Shown piece after piece: positions 24,591 to 32,402 of a stretch of 40,132 bases of DNA. The translations under genes and the position numbers were made by a program. The notes beneath the pieces are model-generated. The model saw nothing but the letters and a program-made list of their open reading frames with translations. It did no database searches and was not told the origin of the DNA. The first letter of the stretch is position 1. Each line of letters opens with the position of its first letter. The stretch comes from Saccharomonospora iraqiensis subsp. paurometabolica YIM 90007 (GTDB lineage Bacteria > Actinomycetota > Actinomycetes > Mycobacteriales > Pseudonocardiaceae), in contig NZ_KI912250.1 in NCBI RefSeq assembly GCF_000231035.2, positions 182,595 through 222,726 of the forward strand, read 5' to 3'.

Positions 24591-25733
24591 ATGCCACGGA
24601 ACCTGACCGACGAGCGACGCGACCTGGTCACCGCGATCGGCGAGTTCTGCCGTCGCGAGTGCGGCACGAAACAGCAGCGTGACAAGCTCACCGACGACGG
24701 CCGGGAAAAGCACAGCCAGGATCTCTACGCGAAGATGGCCGGCCTGGGCTGGCTGGGTATCGCGATCCCGGAAGCCTACGGGGGGTCCGGGCTCGGCATG
24801 GCCGACCTGTGCCTGTTCCTGGAGGAGACCTCCTACTGGCGGGCCCCGATCAGCGGGTTCGCCACCACCATGGTCGCCGCCGCCGCGTACGAGAAGTTCG
24901 CCACGGAGGACCAGAAGCGGGTCGTGCTGGACGGCGTGGTGCGCGGTCGGGTCGAGGCGATCTCGATGTCCGAACCCGGCGCCGGGTCCGACGTCGCCGC
25001 GCTGACCTGCCGGGCGGACCGCAACGACGGCGGATATCTGATCAACGGGCAGAAGACCTGGTGCTCCAACGCACACCTCGCCGACCACATCCTGCTCATC
25101 GCCCGGACCTCACGCGAGGGGTCCCGGCACGAGGGCCTCACTCAGTTCATGGTGCCCACCGATACCGAAGGACTGGAGGTCTCCGGCATCGACACGATGG
25201 GCGGCCGCGAGGTGAACGACCTGTACTTCACCGACTGCTTCCTGCCGGACTCGGCCGTGGTCGGTACTCCGGGACAGGCATGGGGCCAGCTGATGACCGG
25301 ACTGAACCTCGAACGGATGATCCTCGCCGCGACGAGTTTCGGCCTCGCGCGCCGGGCGTTCGACGACACCGTCGACTACGTCCGGCAGCGGGAGCAGTTC
25401 GGCCGTCCGATCGGCTCGTTCCAGGCACTCCGGCACCGCCTCGCGGATCTGGCCACCGAACTCGAATGCACCCGTCTCCTGCTGGACGACGTCAGCGCCA
25501 CCCTGGACGCCGACCCCGACACGGTGCTCGCCCGCGAGGCCTCGATGGCCAAGCTGAAGGCCACCGAAGTGGCCAAACACGCCACCCTCGAAGGCATGCA
25601 GATGATGGGCGGCTACGGCTACGCCACCGAGTACGGCATGGAGTCGCTGCACCGCACGAGCATCGTCTCCACGGTCTACGGCGGCACCAGCGAGATCCAG
25701 CGCGACATCATCGGCAAGACCTACGGCCTCTGA
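24591..25733 (+). CDS. Acyl-CoA dehydrogenase
   Basis: 380 residues, FAD-dependent alpha,beta-dehydrogenation of acyl-CoA, the first step of beta-oxidation. Seen: SMSEPGAGSDVAAL (FAD/substrate loop), INGQKTWCSNAHLADH, RAFDDTVDYVRQREQFGRPI, MQMMGGYGYATEYGMES and the C-terminal YGGTSEIQRDIIGK. In many members the catalytic Glu lies in Y-E-G-T of that last motif; here it is Y-G-G-T, so the base must sit elsewhere, as in the isovaleryl-CoA or long-chain types, or the activity differs. ATG start with GGAAGAGG upstream. It is downstream of the TetR gene and divergent from the lcp operon, so it plausibly degrades the methyl-branched isoprenoid acids made from rubber. Confidence 0.9.
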   Translation: MPRNLTDERRDLVTAIGEFCRRECGTKQQRDKLTDDGREKHSQDLYAKMAGLGWLGIAIPEAYGGSGLGMADLCLFLEETSYWRAPISGFATTMVAAAAYEKFATEDQKRVVLDGVVRGRVEAISMSEPGAGSDVAALTCRADRNDGGYLINGQKTWCSNAHLADHILLIARTSREGSRHEGLTQFMVPTDTEGLEVSGIDTMGGREVNDLYFTDCFLPDSAVVGTPGQAWGQLMTGLNLERMILAATSFGLARRAFDDTVDYVRQREQFGRPIGSFQALRHRLADLATELECTRLLLDDVSATLDADPDTVLAREASMAKLKATEVAKHATLEGMQMMGGYGYATEYGMESLHRTSIVSTVYGGTSEIQRDIIGKTYGL

Positions 25734-25785
25734 CGGGTCAGGTGGCTGATGTCGGCGATGCGGGGTGACCGCGTCCGTAAGACAC

Positions 25786-26235
25786 TCAGGTAGTGGCGAC
25801 GTCCCGATACGTGCTCAGCACCTGCTTCACCGCGTCGGTGACGGGCGGCTCGTCGACGAGTGCCGTCCAGGTGTAGGCGTCGTGTTCCCGGAGCTCGATC
25901 GGCTCCGGCGCGCTGACCTCCACGGCGAAGTTGAACTGGCGGCTCCTCCTGCCGCTCCCACCGGCGTAGTCGAAGCTACCGAGGTAGTCTCGGACAGCGG
26001 TCACGTCGAGTCCGGTCTCCTCCCCCACTTCACGGATCAGTGCCGCGTCGAGCGTTTCGCCCGTTTCGACCTTGCCGCTGGGCAACTCGAAGATGCTGCC
26101 CATGAAGTCGTCCTCGGGACGCCGGAGCAGGAGCACCTTTCCGTCGTATTGGACGACACCACCGACGACGAGCTGTTGCACGCCGTCGAGGTCGGCTTCG
26201 GCCGCGAGTCGGGAGATGAGTGTTCGGTCGGTCAT
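25786..26235 (-). CDS. Nudix hydrolase
   Basis: 149 residues. The complete Nudix box runs GKVETGETLDAALIREVGEE followed by TGL and fits G-x5-E-x7-R-E-U-x-E-E-x-G-U. The enzyme hydrolyses a nucleoside-diphosphate-linked compound with Mg2+; the substrate is unknown. The ATG 8 bases after AAGGAG is chosen over an in-frame GTG that overlaps that ribosome site. The ribosome site itself lies in the end of an upstream coding remnant, which suggests that the gene was once second in an operon. It converges on the acyl-CoA dehydrogenase across 52 bases with no visible terminator. Confidence 0.92.
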   Translation of the reverse strand: MTDRTLISRLAAEADLDGVQQLVVGGVVQYDGKVLLLRRPEDDFMGSIFELPSGKVETGETLDAALIREVGEETGLDVTAVRDYLGSFDYAGGSGRRSRQFNFAVEVSAPEPIELREHDAYTWTALVDEPPVTDAVKQVLSTYRDVATT

Positions 26236-26240
26236 GTCGA

Positions 26241-26363
26241 TCACTCCTTCAGGTCTCGATACCGGTCGGTGACTTTGCCGAACGCTTCGATGTAGCTGTC
26301 TACCAAGGGTAGACGGTTCCTCGTCCCCAGGCCGGACGCAACTACCGCATCGCGAACCGGATC
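26241..26363 (-). pseudogene. Truncated 3' remnant of an unknown gene upstream of the Nudix gene
   Basis: A 40-codon frame that reads like a genuine protein C-terminus (RNRLPLVDSYIEAFGKVTDR then YRDLKE) and ends at the Nudix ribosome site, as the last codons of a coupled upstream gene would. It has no start codon or ribosome site of its own and breaks off 4 bases from a strong hairpin at 26367-26400. I read it as what remains of a gene cut away when the hsdM-hsdS segment was joined here. Its family is not recognised; C-termini of DegT-type aminotransferases look vaguely similar, but that is weak. Confidence 0.4.
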
Positions 26364-26366
26364 AGC

Positions 26367-26400
26367 GCGGCCACCCCGGCACTCTCGCCGGGGTGGCCGC
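26367..26400. terminator. Strong hairpin, intrinsic-type terminator
   Basis: GCGGCCACCCCGGC and its exact reverse complement, 14 base pairs with loop ACTCTC. No intact gene ends at it now; it separates the Nudix side from the hsd genes and may be the terminator of a lost gene. The 100 bases from it to hsdM hold the hsdM promoter region with no clear consensus boxes. Confidence 0.75.
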
Positions 26401-26502
26401 AGCACCCTCCTGGGACCATGGAATGGCGGAACCGATCGATACGGCGGCCACGTCGCCGAAGCGGTAGGACCGGCCGTACGACTGCAGGATGGGACCACAC
26501 TC

Positions 26503-28128
26503 ATGCCACCGGGTACGAAGAAGGAACCGCAGGCGCCGTCGACGGTGTCGGAACTGAAGGACACGCTGTGGAAGGCGGCGGACCGGCTCCGCGGCTCGCT
26601 GCCCGCGAGCCGGTACAAGGACGTCATCCTCGGCCTGGTGTTCCTGAAGTACGTCTCGGACGCCTACGACGAGCACCGCGAGACGATCCGCGCGGAGCTG
26701 TCCGGGCAGGGCCACGACGAGGACCGGATCGCCGAACTGATGGACGACCCGGGAACAGGTCGACACCGCGGCGTGTTCGTCGTCCCGCCCGCGGCACGCT
26801 GGTCGTACCTGACGGCGCATGCGACGGGAGGGCCCGCCGGCCACACCGGACCAGCCAGGACCGTCGGCGGGTTGATCGACGAGGCGATGGAGCTGGTCAT
26901 GGAGGCCAACCCCACGCTCCGGGGCACGCTCCCCCGCCTGTACGACGGGGAGACGATCGACCAGCGCCGCCTCGGCGAGCTGCTTGAGCTGTTCGACGGT
27001 GTCCGGTTCAGCAGGCGGGGCGCGCACCGCGCCCGCGACCTGATGGGCGAGGTGTACGAGTACTTCCTCGGCCGGTTCGCCCGTGCCGAGGGCAAGCGGG
27101 GCGGGGAGTTCTTCACCCCGCCGAGCGTGGTCAAGGTGCTCGTGGAGGTGCTCGAACCGTCGAGCGGCCGCGTGTACGACCCGTGCTGCGGTTCCGGCGG
27201 CATGTTCGTCCAGACCGAGAAGTTCCTCCACGAGCACAACGGGGATCCGACGAACATCACCGTCCACGGCCAGGAGAGCAACGAGGAGACCTGGCGGATG
27301 GCGACAATCAACCTCGCCGTCCACGGCCTCGACAACTCCGGCCTCGGCGCCCGCTGGGACGACACGTTCGCCCACGATCATCATGCGGGCGTGCGGATGG
27401 ACTACGTGCTGGCCAACCCCCCGTTCAACATCAAGCACTGGACGCGCGACGAACGGGATCCGCGCTGGCAGTTCGGTGTTCCGCCCGCCACCAACGCGAA
27501 CTACGCCTGGATCCAGCACATCCTGTGGAAGCTGAGTCCCACCGGCAGCGCCGGTGTCGTCCTGGCCAACGGCTCCATGACCAGCCGATCCGGCACCGAA
27601 GGCGACATCCGCGCGAACCTCGTCGAGGCCGACCTCGTCTCGTGCATGGTGTCCCTGCCGACCCAGCTGTTCCGCAGCACCGGCATCCCGGTGTGTTTGT
27701 GGTTCTTCTCCCGGGACAAGAGCGCGGGGCCCGGCGGCGCGGTCGACCGCACCGGTGAGGTCCTGTTCATCGACGCCCGCCACCTCGGCCACCTGGTCGA
27801 CCGCGCCGAACGCGCACTGTCCGACGACGACATCGCCGCCATCGCCGGCACCTACCGCGCCTGGCGCGGCACCCGGTCGGCCGCGGAGAAGGAACTCGGG
27901 TACGCGGACGTGCCGGGCTTCTGCAGGTCGGTCGATCTGGCCGGGATCCGGGCCGCCGACTACGCGCTGACCCCCGGCCGGTACGTCGGCACACCCGCGA
28001 TCGAGGACGACGGCGAGCCGATCGACGCGAAGATCCGACGGCTGCACACCGAACTGCTGGCGGCGTTCGACGAATCGGCGCGGCTGGAGAAAGCCGTCCG
28101 TGCACAGCTGGAACGCACCGATGGGTGA
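26503..28128 (+). CDS. hsdM: Type I restriction-modification DNA methyltransferase subunit (HsdM)
   Basis: 541 residues. N-terminal HsdM helical domain (ELKDTLWKAADRLRGSLPAS, DVILGLVFLKYVSDAYDE), then the N6-adenine methyltransferase domain with SAM motif D-P-C-C-G-S-G-G (from residue 226) and catalytic N-P-P-F (residues 305-308), and GGEFFTPPSVVKVLVE. It works with HsdS, which gives the recognition site, to methylate adenine in a bipartite target. Its end overlaps the hsdS start by 8 bases, so the two are coupled. No hsdR restriction subunit lies within 11 kb on either side in this window. ATG start; the ribosome site is poor. Confidence 0.95.
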   Translation: MPPGTKKEPQAPSTVSELKDTLWKAADRLRGSLPASRYKDVILGLVFLKYVSDAYDEHRETIRAELSGQGHDEDRIAELMDDPGTGRHRGVFVVPPAARWSYLTAHATGGPAGHTGPARTVGGLIDEAMELVMEANPTLRGTLPRLYDGETIDQRRLGELLELFDGVRFSRRGAHRARDLMGEVYEYFLGRFARAEGKRGGEFFTPPSVVKVLVEVLEPSSGRVYDPCCGSGGMFVQTEKFLHEHNGDPTNITVHGQESNEETWRMATINLAVHGLDNSGLGARWDDTFAHDHHAGVRMDYVLANPPFNIKHWTRDERDPRWQFGVPPATNANYAWIQHILWKLSPTGSAGVVLANGSMTSRSGTEGDIRANLVEADLVSCMVSLPTQLFRSTGIPVCLWFFSRDKSAGPGGAVDRTGEVLFIDARHLGHLVDRAERALSDDDIAAIAGTYRAWRGTRSAAEKELGYADVPGFCRSVDLAGIRAADYALTPGRYVGTPAIEDDGEPIDAKIRRLHTELLAAFDESARLEKAVRAQLERTDG

Positions 28129-29257
28129 GAGTCTGGGCGCGCTCCTCGCCGCGACGGGCGGTTCGATCAGAACCGGCCCGTTCGGCACCGTCCTCAGCGC
28201 GGCGGAATACACCGCACACGGCGTCCCGGTGGTCTCCGTCGGCGAACTCGACCACGGCGCGATCCGCCTCCGGGAGACGACACCGCGGGTGGATGCGGAC
28301 ACCACGGAAAGACTCGCCGAGTACCTGCTGCGGCCCGGCGACCTCGTCCTCGGCCGCAAGGGGGCGGTCGATCGTTCCGCGTGGGTGCGGCCGGAGGAGG
28401 ACGGATACTTCCTCGGCTCCGACGGAATCCGCATCCGGTTCGCCGAGGGTGTCCATTCCCGGTTCATGGCCTACCAGTTCCGTTCCCCCGCCGTCCGGGA
28501 ATGGCTGCTCCGAAACGCCGCCGGGACGACGATGCTCTCGCTGAACGAGCGAGTCCTGCGCCGACTACCACTCACCGTCCCGGACCCGGGAACCCAGCGG
28601 GCGATCGCGGAGGTGCTGGGCGCGCTCGACGACAAGATCGCGAACAACGACCGCATCGTGCTCCTCGTCGACCGGCTCTGCGCCGCCGACACCGCGAAGG
28701 CGAGCGCGGAGGCCGGCACCCCACGCCCCCTGCGGGACGTGCTGACCCTCGCCTACGGAAGGTCGTTGCCTGCGGCGAGGCGCGTCCCGGGGCCCGTCCC
28801 CGTGTACGGCAGCGGTGGCCTGTGCGGACACCACTCGGTGTCGCTCGTGGACCGGCCGGGGATCGTCGTGGGCCGCAAGGGCACGGTCGGCGCGGTCCAC
28901 TGGGCGGACGGTCCGCACTTCCCCATCGACACCACCTACACCGTGCAGCCGGTCCGGCCGGGGACCGACGAGGTCCTCTACCACCTCCTCCGGACCGTGC
29001 GGCTCGGCGCGCTGGACTCGGACTCCGCCGTTCCGGGGCTCAACCGGCAGGAGGCCTACCGGCAGACGGTCCGGGTTCCCGACGACGACGTGCTGGCCTC
29101 GCTCGCGGCGAGCCTGCGGCACCGGTTCGCCCTGATGCGCGCGGTACGCGCCGAGTCCCGCACCCTCGCCCGGACCCGCGACGAGCTGCTCCCCCTGCTG
29201 TTGTCCGGCCGGATCCGCGTCCGGGACGCGGAGAGCACCGTCGAGGAGGTGCTCTGA
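28121..29257 (+). CDS. hsdS: Type I restriction-modification specificity subunit (HsdS)
   Basis: 378 residues with two target-recognition domains. The first half (SIRTGPFGTVLSAAEYTAHG, VPVVSVGELDH, LRPGDLVLGRKGAVDRS, RRLPLTVPDPGTQRAIAEVL, GALDDKIANNDRI) ends in the central conserved helix. The second half repeats the plan (DVLTLAYGRSLPAA, VPVYGSGGLCG, PGIVVGRKGTVGAVHW, ending ARTRDELLPLLLSGRIRV). Each domain reads one half of the DNA target. The recognition sequence cannot be predicted from sequence. The ATG is inside the hsdM stop region. Target-recognition domains evolve fast and are often exchanged between strains. Confidence 0.93.
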   Translation: MGESLGALLAATGGSIRTGPFGTVLSAAEYTAHGVPVVSVGELDHGAIRLRETTPRVDADTTERLAEYLLRPGDLVLGRKGAVDRSAWVRPEEDGYFLGSDGIRIRFAEGVHSRFMAYQFRSPAVREWLLRNAAGTTMLSLNERVLRRLPLTVPDPGTQRAIAEVLGALDDKIANNDRIVLLVDRLCAADTAKASAEAGTPRPLRDVLTLAYGRSLPAARRVPGPVPVYGSGGLCGHHSVSLVDRPGIVVGRKGTVGAVHWADGPHFPIDTTYTVQPVRPGTDEVLYHLLRTVRLGALDSDSAVPGLNRQEAYRQTVRVPDDDVLASLAASLRHRFALMRAVRAESRTLARTRDELLPLLLSGRIRVRDAESTVEEVL

Positions 29258-29293
29258 CGGCGCGGGACGACCCACGGGGCCACCGGCCGATCC

Positions 29294-30523
29294 TCACCCG
29301 GCCGCGCCGGAGATCCGTCGCAGGCGGTGTCGGAGGTGGTGGCGCTCGGCGAGGCTGACGGTGTCGGCGAGGGCGCGGCGATAGGCGGTCGCCGCCTCGT
29401 CCGGTCTTCCGACCTGCTCCAGGAGGTGGGCGCGTACCGCGTCGAGACGGGGCAGGCGGGGGTGGTCGGTCTCCAGCACGTCGATCTCGGCGAGGGCGGT
29501 CTCCCGTCCGTCGACCATGGCCTGGGCCACGATGCGGTTGAGGGTGATCGTCGGATTGCCGTGGCCGGTCACGAGTTCGAGAATCCGGTAGAGCGCGAGG
29601 ATTTCGTCCCAGTCCGTGGTCGCGACGTCCGGGGCTTCGGCGTGCAGGGCCGCGATGCAGGCCTGGAGCAGATAGGGGCCAGGGTCGGCACCCGGGGTGG
29701 CCCGTTCGACGAGCGCGATCCCCTCCTCGATCCGTTCCCGGTCCCACAGCGTCCGGTCCTGCTCGTCGAGCGGCACGAGGTGCCCGTGCGGTCCCACCCG
29801 GGCCGGCTGGCGGGCCTCGGTGAGCAGCATCAGCGCGAGCAGGCCGGTGACCTCGGTGGAATCCGGGAGACTCCGGTGGAGCAGCCGGGTCAGACGGATC
29901 GCCTCGGTGGCGAGGTCCGCGTCCCGGGGTGGTGCTCCCGCGGTCGTGTGGTGCGCCTCGGTGCACATCACGTACAGCACGTCGAGTACGGCCGTGATCC
30001 GCTCACCGGCGTGTCCCGGTGGCGGAAGCGGTCGGCCGAGTTCGGCGATCCGGCGCTTGGCCCGGGTGATCCGTTGGGCAATGGTGGCCTCGGGAACCTG
30101 GTACACGTTGGCGATCCGGGCGGTGGTCAGTCCGGCCACCGCCCGGAGCGTCAGCGCGACCTGCCCGGAGCGTGGCAGGTCGGGATGGCAACACAGCTGC
30201 AGCACCAGCAGCGAGTCGTCCCGCTCGGCTGCCTCCGGCGTCACCGGGGGATGCAACGACGCGGCGCGGGTCTCCCGGTGTCGGCGCCGGGCGTCGCCGC
30301 GGGCGTGGTCGGCGTACCGGCGGCGGGCGGTCGCGGTGAGCCAGCCCAGCGGGTCGTCCGGGGACTCCGTCCGCCACTGCCGGTGGGCCTGCAGGAGCGC
30401 CTCCTGGACGGCGTCCTCGCACAGGTCGAACCGGGTGCTGCCATACGTGCGCACCAACCGGGCGAGGGCCTGCCGCGTGAGATCCCGCCACAGGCCCTCA
30501 CCGTCCGGGGGCCCGCCGCTCAC
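29294..30523 (-). CDS. ECF42-type RNA polymerase sigma factor with C-terminal TPR-like extension
   Basis: 409 residues, about twice the length of an ordinary ECF sigma factor. Region 2 (CEDAVQEALLQAHRQW, DDPLGWLTATARRRYADHAR) and region 4 (VALTLRAVAGLTTARIANVY, VPEATIAQRITRAKRRI) take the first 185 residues. The remaining 220 are alpha-helical (GLLALMLLTEARQPARVGPH, LYRILELVTGHGNPTITLNR, GRPDEAATAYRRAL), the tetratricopeptide-like extension of the ECF42 group. These factors are encoded with DGPF/YCII proteins, as here: the GTG start overlaps the stop of the YCII gene (GTGA). No anti-sigma factor is seen; in this group the C-terminal extension is thought to control activity. Confidence 0.92.
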   Translation of the reverse strand: MSGGPPDGEGLWRDLTRQALARLVRTYGSTRFDLCEDAVQEALLQAHRQWRTESPDDPLGWLTATARRRYADHARGDARRRHRETRAASLHPPVTPEAAERDDSLLVLQLCCHPDLPRSGQVALTLRAVAGLTTARIANVYQVPEATIAQRITRAKRRIAELGRPLPPPGHAGERITAVLDVLYVMCTEAHHTTAGAPPRDADLATEAIRLTRLLHRSLPDSTEVTGLLALMLLTEARQPARVGPHGHLVPLDEQDRTLWDRERIEEGIALVERATPGADPGPYLLQACIAALHAEAPDVATTDWDEILALYRILELVTGHGNPTITLNRIVAQAMVDGRETALAEIDVLETDHPRLPRLDAVRAHLLEQVGRPDEAATAYRRALADTVSLAERHHLRHRLRRISGAAG

Positions 30524-30888
30524 CCGTCTCCCAGATCGGCGAACATCACCGGACGTAGTTCGAGGGCGAGGCCGGGGATGCTCGCGTCCGGGATCTGCCG
30601 GGCCAGCTCCACCGCACGGGCCTCGTCCTCGACGTCGACCAGGTAGAAACCACCCAGGAACTCCTTGCTCTCGACGAACGGCCCGTCGGTGACCTCGGGG
30701 CGGCCGCCGGAGCTGCGGAGGACCTTCGATCGGCTGGGATCGGCGAGGGCCTGGGTCGCGACGAACTCACCGCGCTCCTTCGTCCCGGCGATGAACGCGG
30801 CGTGTCCCTCCTGGATCTGCCGCTGCTGCTCGTCGGTCAGCTGCTCCAGCACCGCCGGGTCGACCTGCATCAGGATCAGGTACTTCAC
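30520..30888 (-). CDS. YCII/DGPF-domain protein
   Basis: 122 residues, ferredoxin-like YCII fold. Seen: MKYLILMQVDP at the start, then VTDGPFVESKEFLGGFYLVD with the defining D-G-P-F motif, and ARQIPDASIPGLALELRPV. Such proteins form dimers and their biochemical role is unknown, but the pairing with ECF42 sigma factors is a recognised context. GTG start with GAGGAGGACACA upstream. It is coupled to the sigma-factor gene by a 4-base overlap and divergent from the RibD-like gene; a candidate ECF42 promoter lies 49 bases upstream. Confidence 0.92.
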   Translation of the reverse strand: MKYLILMQVDPAVLEQLTDEQQRQIQEGHAAFIAGTKERGEFVATQALADPSRSKVLRSSGGRPEVTDGPFVESKEFLGGFYLVDVEDEARAVELARQIPDASIPGLALELRPVMFADLGDG

Positions 30889-30936
30889 TGTGTCCTCCTC
30901 GGTAGGTGAGCCCACCCTCGTGGCAGCTCGCCGGGG

Positions 30937-30964
30937 GGTCGTCACCGACCCGGCGGATACGACA
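30937..30964 (-). promoter_or_regulatory. Candidate ECF42 autoregulatory promoter
   Basis: On the minus strand TGTCGT (-35) is followed by 17 bases and then CGACC (-10), 49 bases upstream of the YCII start. The plus-strand partner at 31005-31033 repeats both elements in the opposite direction. TGTCG/CGAC-type elements agree with what I recall of ECF42 targets. The sigma factor would thus drive its own operon. Confidence 0.5.
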
Positions 30965-31004
30965 CCACACGATCGGAATCTTTTCCGACGTTTTCCGCTG
31001 CCAC

Positions 31005-31033
31005 TGTCGTGCCGGGGCGAGACTGTGACGACC
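31005..31033 (+). promoter_or_regulatory. Candidate ECF42 promoter for the RibD-like gene
   Basis: TGTCGT, 18 bases, then CGACC on the plus strand, 59 bases upstream of the reductase-like gene. Both promoters share TGTCGT and GTGACGACC or TGACGACC, which supports one sigma factor acting in both directions. Confidence 0.5.
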
Positions 31034-31092
31034 ACCGGGCACGCGACCGCGACGGTCGCGCCACGCCGGTTTCGACACCAGGGAGGTCGACC

Positions 31093-31737
31093 ATGACACA
31101 ACAGGTCCGGGTCCACTGCTTCACCGTCACACAAGACGGGATCGGGGCGGGCGAGGACCAGAGCTACGAGCACCCGTTCGGCCACGCGGACCCCGGTGAC
31201 CTGTTCGCCTGGGCCGGGGCCACCGCCAACTGGGTCAACCGCACCGAGCCCGGCGGCACCCGGGGCCTCGACGACTACGTCGTCCGCGACTTCACCCGCG
31301 ACATCGGCGCCGAGATCATGGGCCGCAACAAGTTCGGCCCGATCCGCGGCCCCTGGCCGGACCACGAGTGGCAGGGCTGGTGGGGCGACGAGCCTCCGTT
31401 CCACACTCCCGTGTTCGTCCTCACCCACCACGAACGGCCGTCGTTCACCCTGGGCGACACGACGTTCCACTTCCTCGAGGCCTCGCCGCACGAGGCGCTG
31501 GAGCGGGCGAAGGCCGCCGCGGACGGGCGGGACGTGCGCATCGGCGGCGGCGTCACGACCATCCGGGAGTTCCTCGACGCCGACCTGATCGACGAGCTGC
31601 ACATCGCCGTCGCCCCGTACGAACTCGGCAGCGGCCTGCGGCTCTGGGACGACCCCGAGGAACTCACCGACCGCTACCACCTGGAACGCGTGCCCAGCCC
31701 GAGCGGCGTCGTGCACCACTTCCTCTGGCGGCGTTGA
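31093..31737 (+). CDS. RibD C-terminal/dihydrofolate-reductase-fold protein
   Basis: 214 residues, the usual length for this family of NAD(P)H-binding reductases related to the RibD C-terminal domain. Seen: an N-terminal strand VRVHCFTVTQDGIGAG, AEIMGRNKFGPIRGPW, PVFVLTHHERPSF, DVRIGGGVTTIREFLDADLI (the conserved G-G-G nucleotide loop) and DELHIAVAPYELGSGLRLW. Members are widespread in actinomycetes and mostly of unknown substrate; a true dihydrofolate reductase role is unlikely. GGGAGGTCGACC precedes the ATG. It is divergent from the ECF42/YCII operon and carries a matching promoter, so it is a likely target of that sigma factor. Confidence 0.9.
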   Translation: MTQQVRVHCFTVTQDGIGAGEDQSYEHPFGHADPGDLFAWAGATANWVNRTEPGGTRGLDDYVVRDFTRDIGAEIMGRNKFGPIRGPWPDHEWQGWWGDEPPFHTPVFVLTHHERPSFTLGDTTFHFLEASPHEALERAKAAADGRDVRIGGGVTTIREFLDADLIDELHIAVAPYELGSGLRLWDDPEELTDRYHLERVPSPSGVVHHFLWRR

Positions 31738-31770
31738 CCGGCACGTCGCACCGGCCGGACGACCAGCCGG

Positions 31771-32388
31771 TCACCCCACGTCGCTTCGTGCGCGTCGGGC
31801 GTAGGCGCGGGCGGCACGTGCACGGTCGCCGCAGCGTGTCGAACACCAGTGGCGGCGGCCGCGACGCAGCAGGAACCGGGTGCACGGGGCGGAACCGCAG
31901 GACGTGAGCCGTTCGGCGTCGTCCGAGGTGAGCAGGTCCGCCGCGTCCGCGGCGAGCGTCGCCAGGGCGTGGTCGACGACCCGGGTGGTCGGGTGCGGCG
32001 CGGCCCGGTAGGGGCCGGTGTCGTCGTCCCACCGCAGGAGCGGAGCGGTCGGCACCCGTGTCAACGCGTCGTTGACCGCGGCGACAGCGGCGGGGAGAGC
32101 GGGCAGGGACTCGGCGTGTGCGGAGAACAGCGCTCGGACCTGTTCGCGCAGTGCACGCAGCTGCGCCGCACACATTTCCCGCAGGCCCGCGTCGGGCGGC
32201 GCCAGGTCGCGCTGCGTCAACCAGTGCGTCGTCGCTTCCGGTGTACCCAGCAAGTCGACGTGGTGCCCCCCGGGAAGTGTGACCACGCTGTTGGCGAGTG
32301 CGAGGGAGAGGTACCCCTCCTCCCCCGGCGCGGGTGGCAGGTCCGCCTGCACCGTCGCGATCTCGTCCATAGCCTCATGGTAACTCAT
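31771..32388 (-). CDS. CGNR zinc-finger putative transcription regulator (ABATE domain)
   Basis: 205 residues. The N-terminal ABATE domain (about 20-140: YLSLALANSVVTLPGGHHVD, AALREQVRALF-like helices, DDDTGPYR) is followed by a C-terminal CGNR zinc finger, CGSAPCTRFLLRRGRRHWCS then TRCGDRARAARAYARR; the usual C-G-N-R here reads C-G-D-R. Such proteins are predicted stress-related regulators. It is divergent from a metallo-beta-lactamase-fold gene, with repeated TCACGGAT sites between, which could be its own operator. Three in-frame starts (32391, 32388, 32370) have equally poor ribosome sites; the middle ATG is given. Confidence 0.85.
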   Translation of the reverse strand: MSYHEAMDEIATVQADLPPAPGEEGYLSLALANSVVTLPGGHHVDLLGTPEATTHWLTQRDLAPPDAGLREMCAAQLRALREQVRALFSAHAESLPALPAAVAAVNDALTRVPTAPLLRWDDDTGPYRAAPHPTTRVVDHALATLAADAADLLTSDDAERLTSCGSAPCTRFLLRRGRRHWCSTRCGDRARAARAYARRARSDVG

Positions 32389-32402
32389 CACTCATCCATG
32401 AT

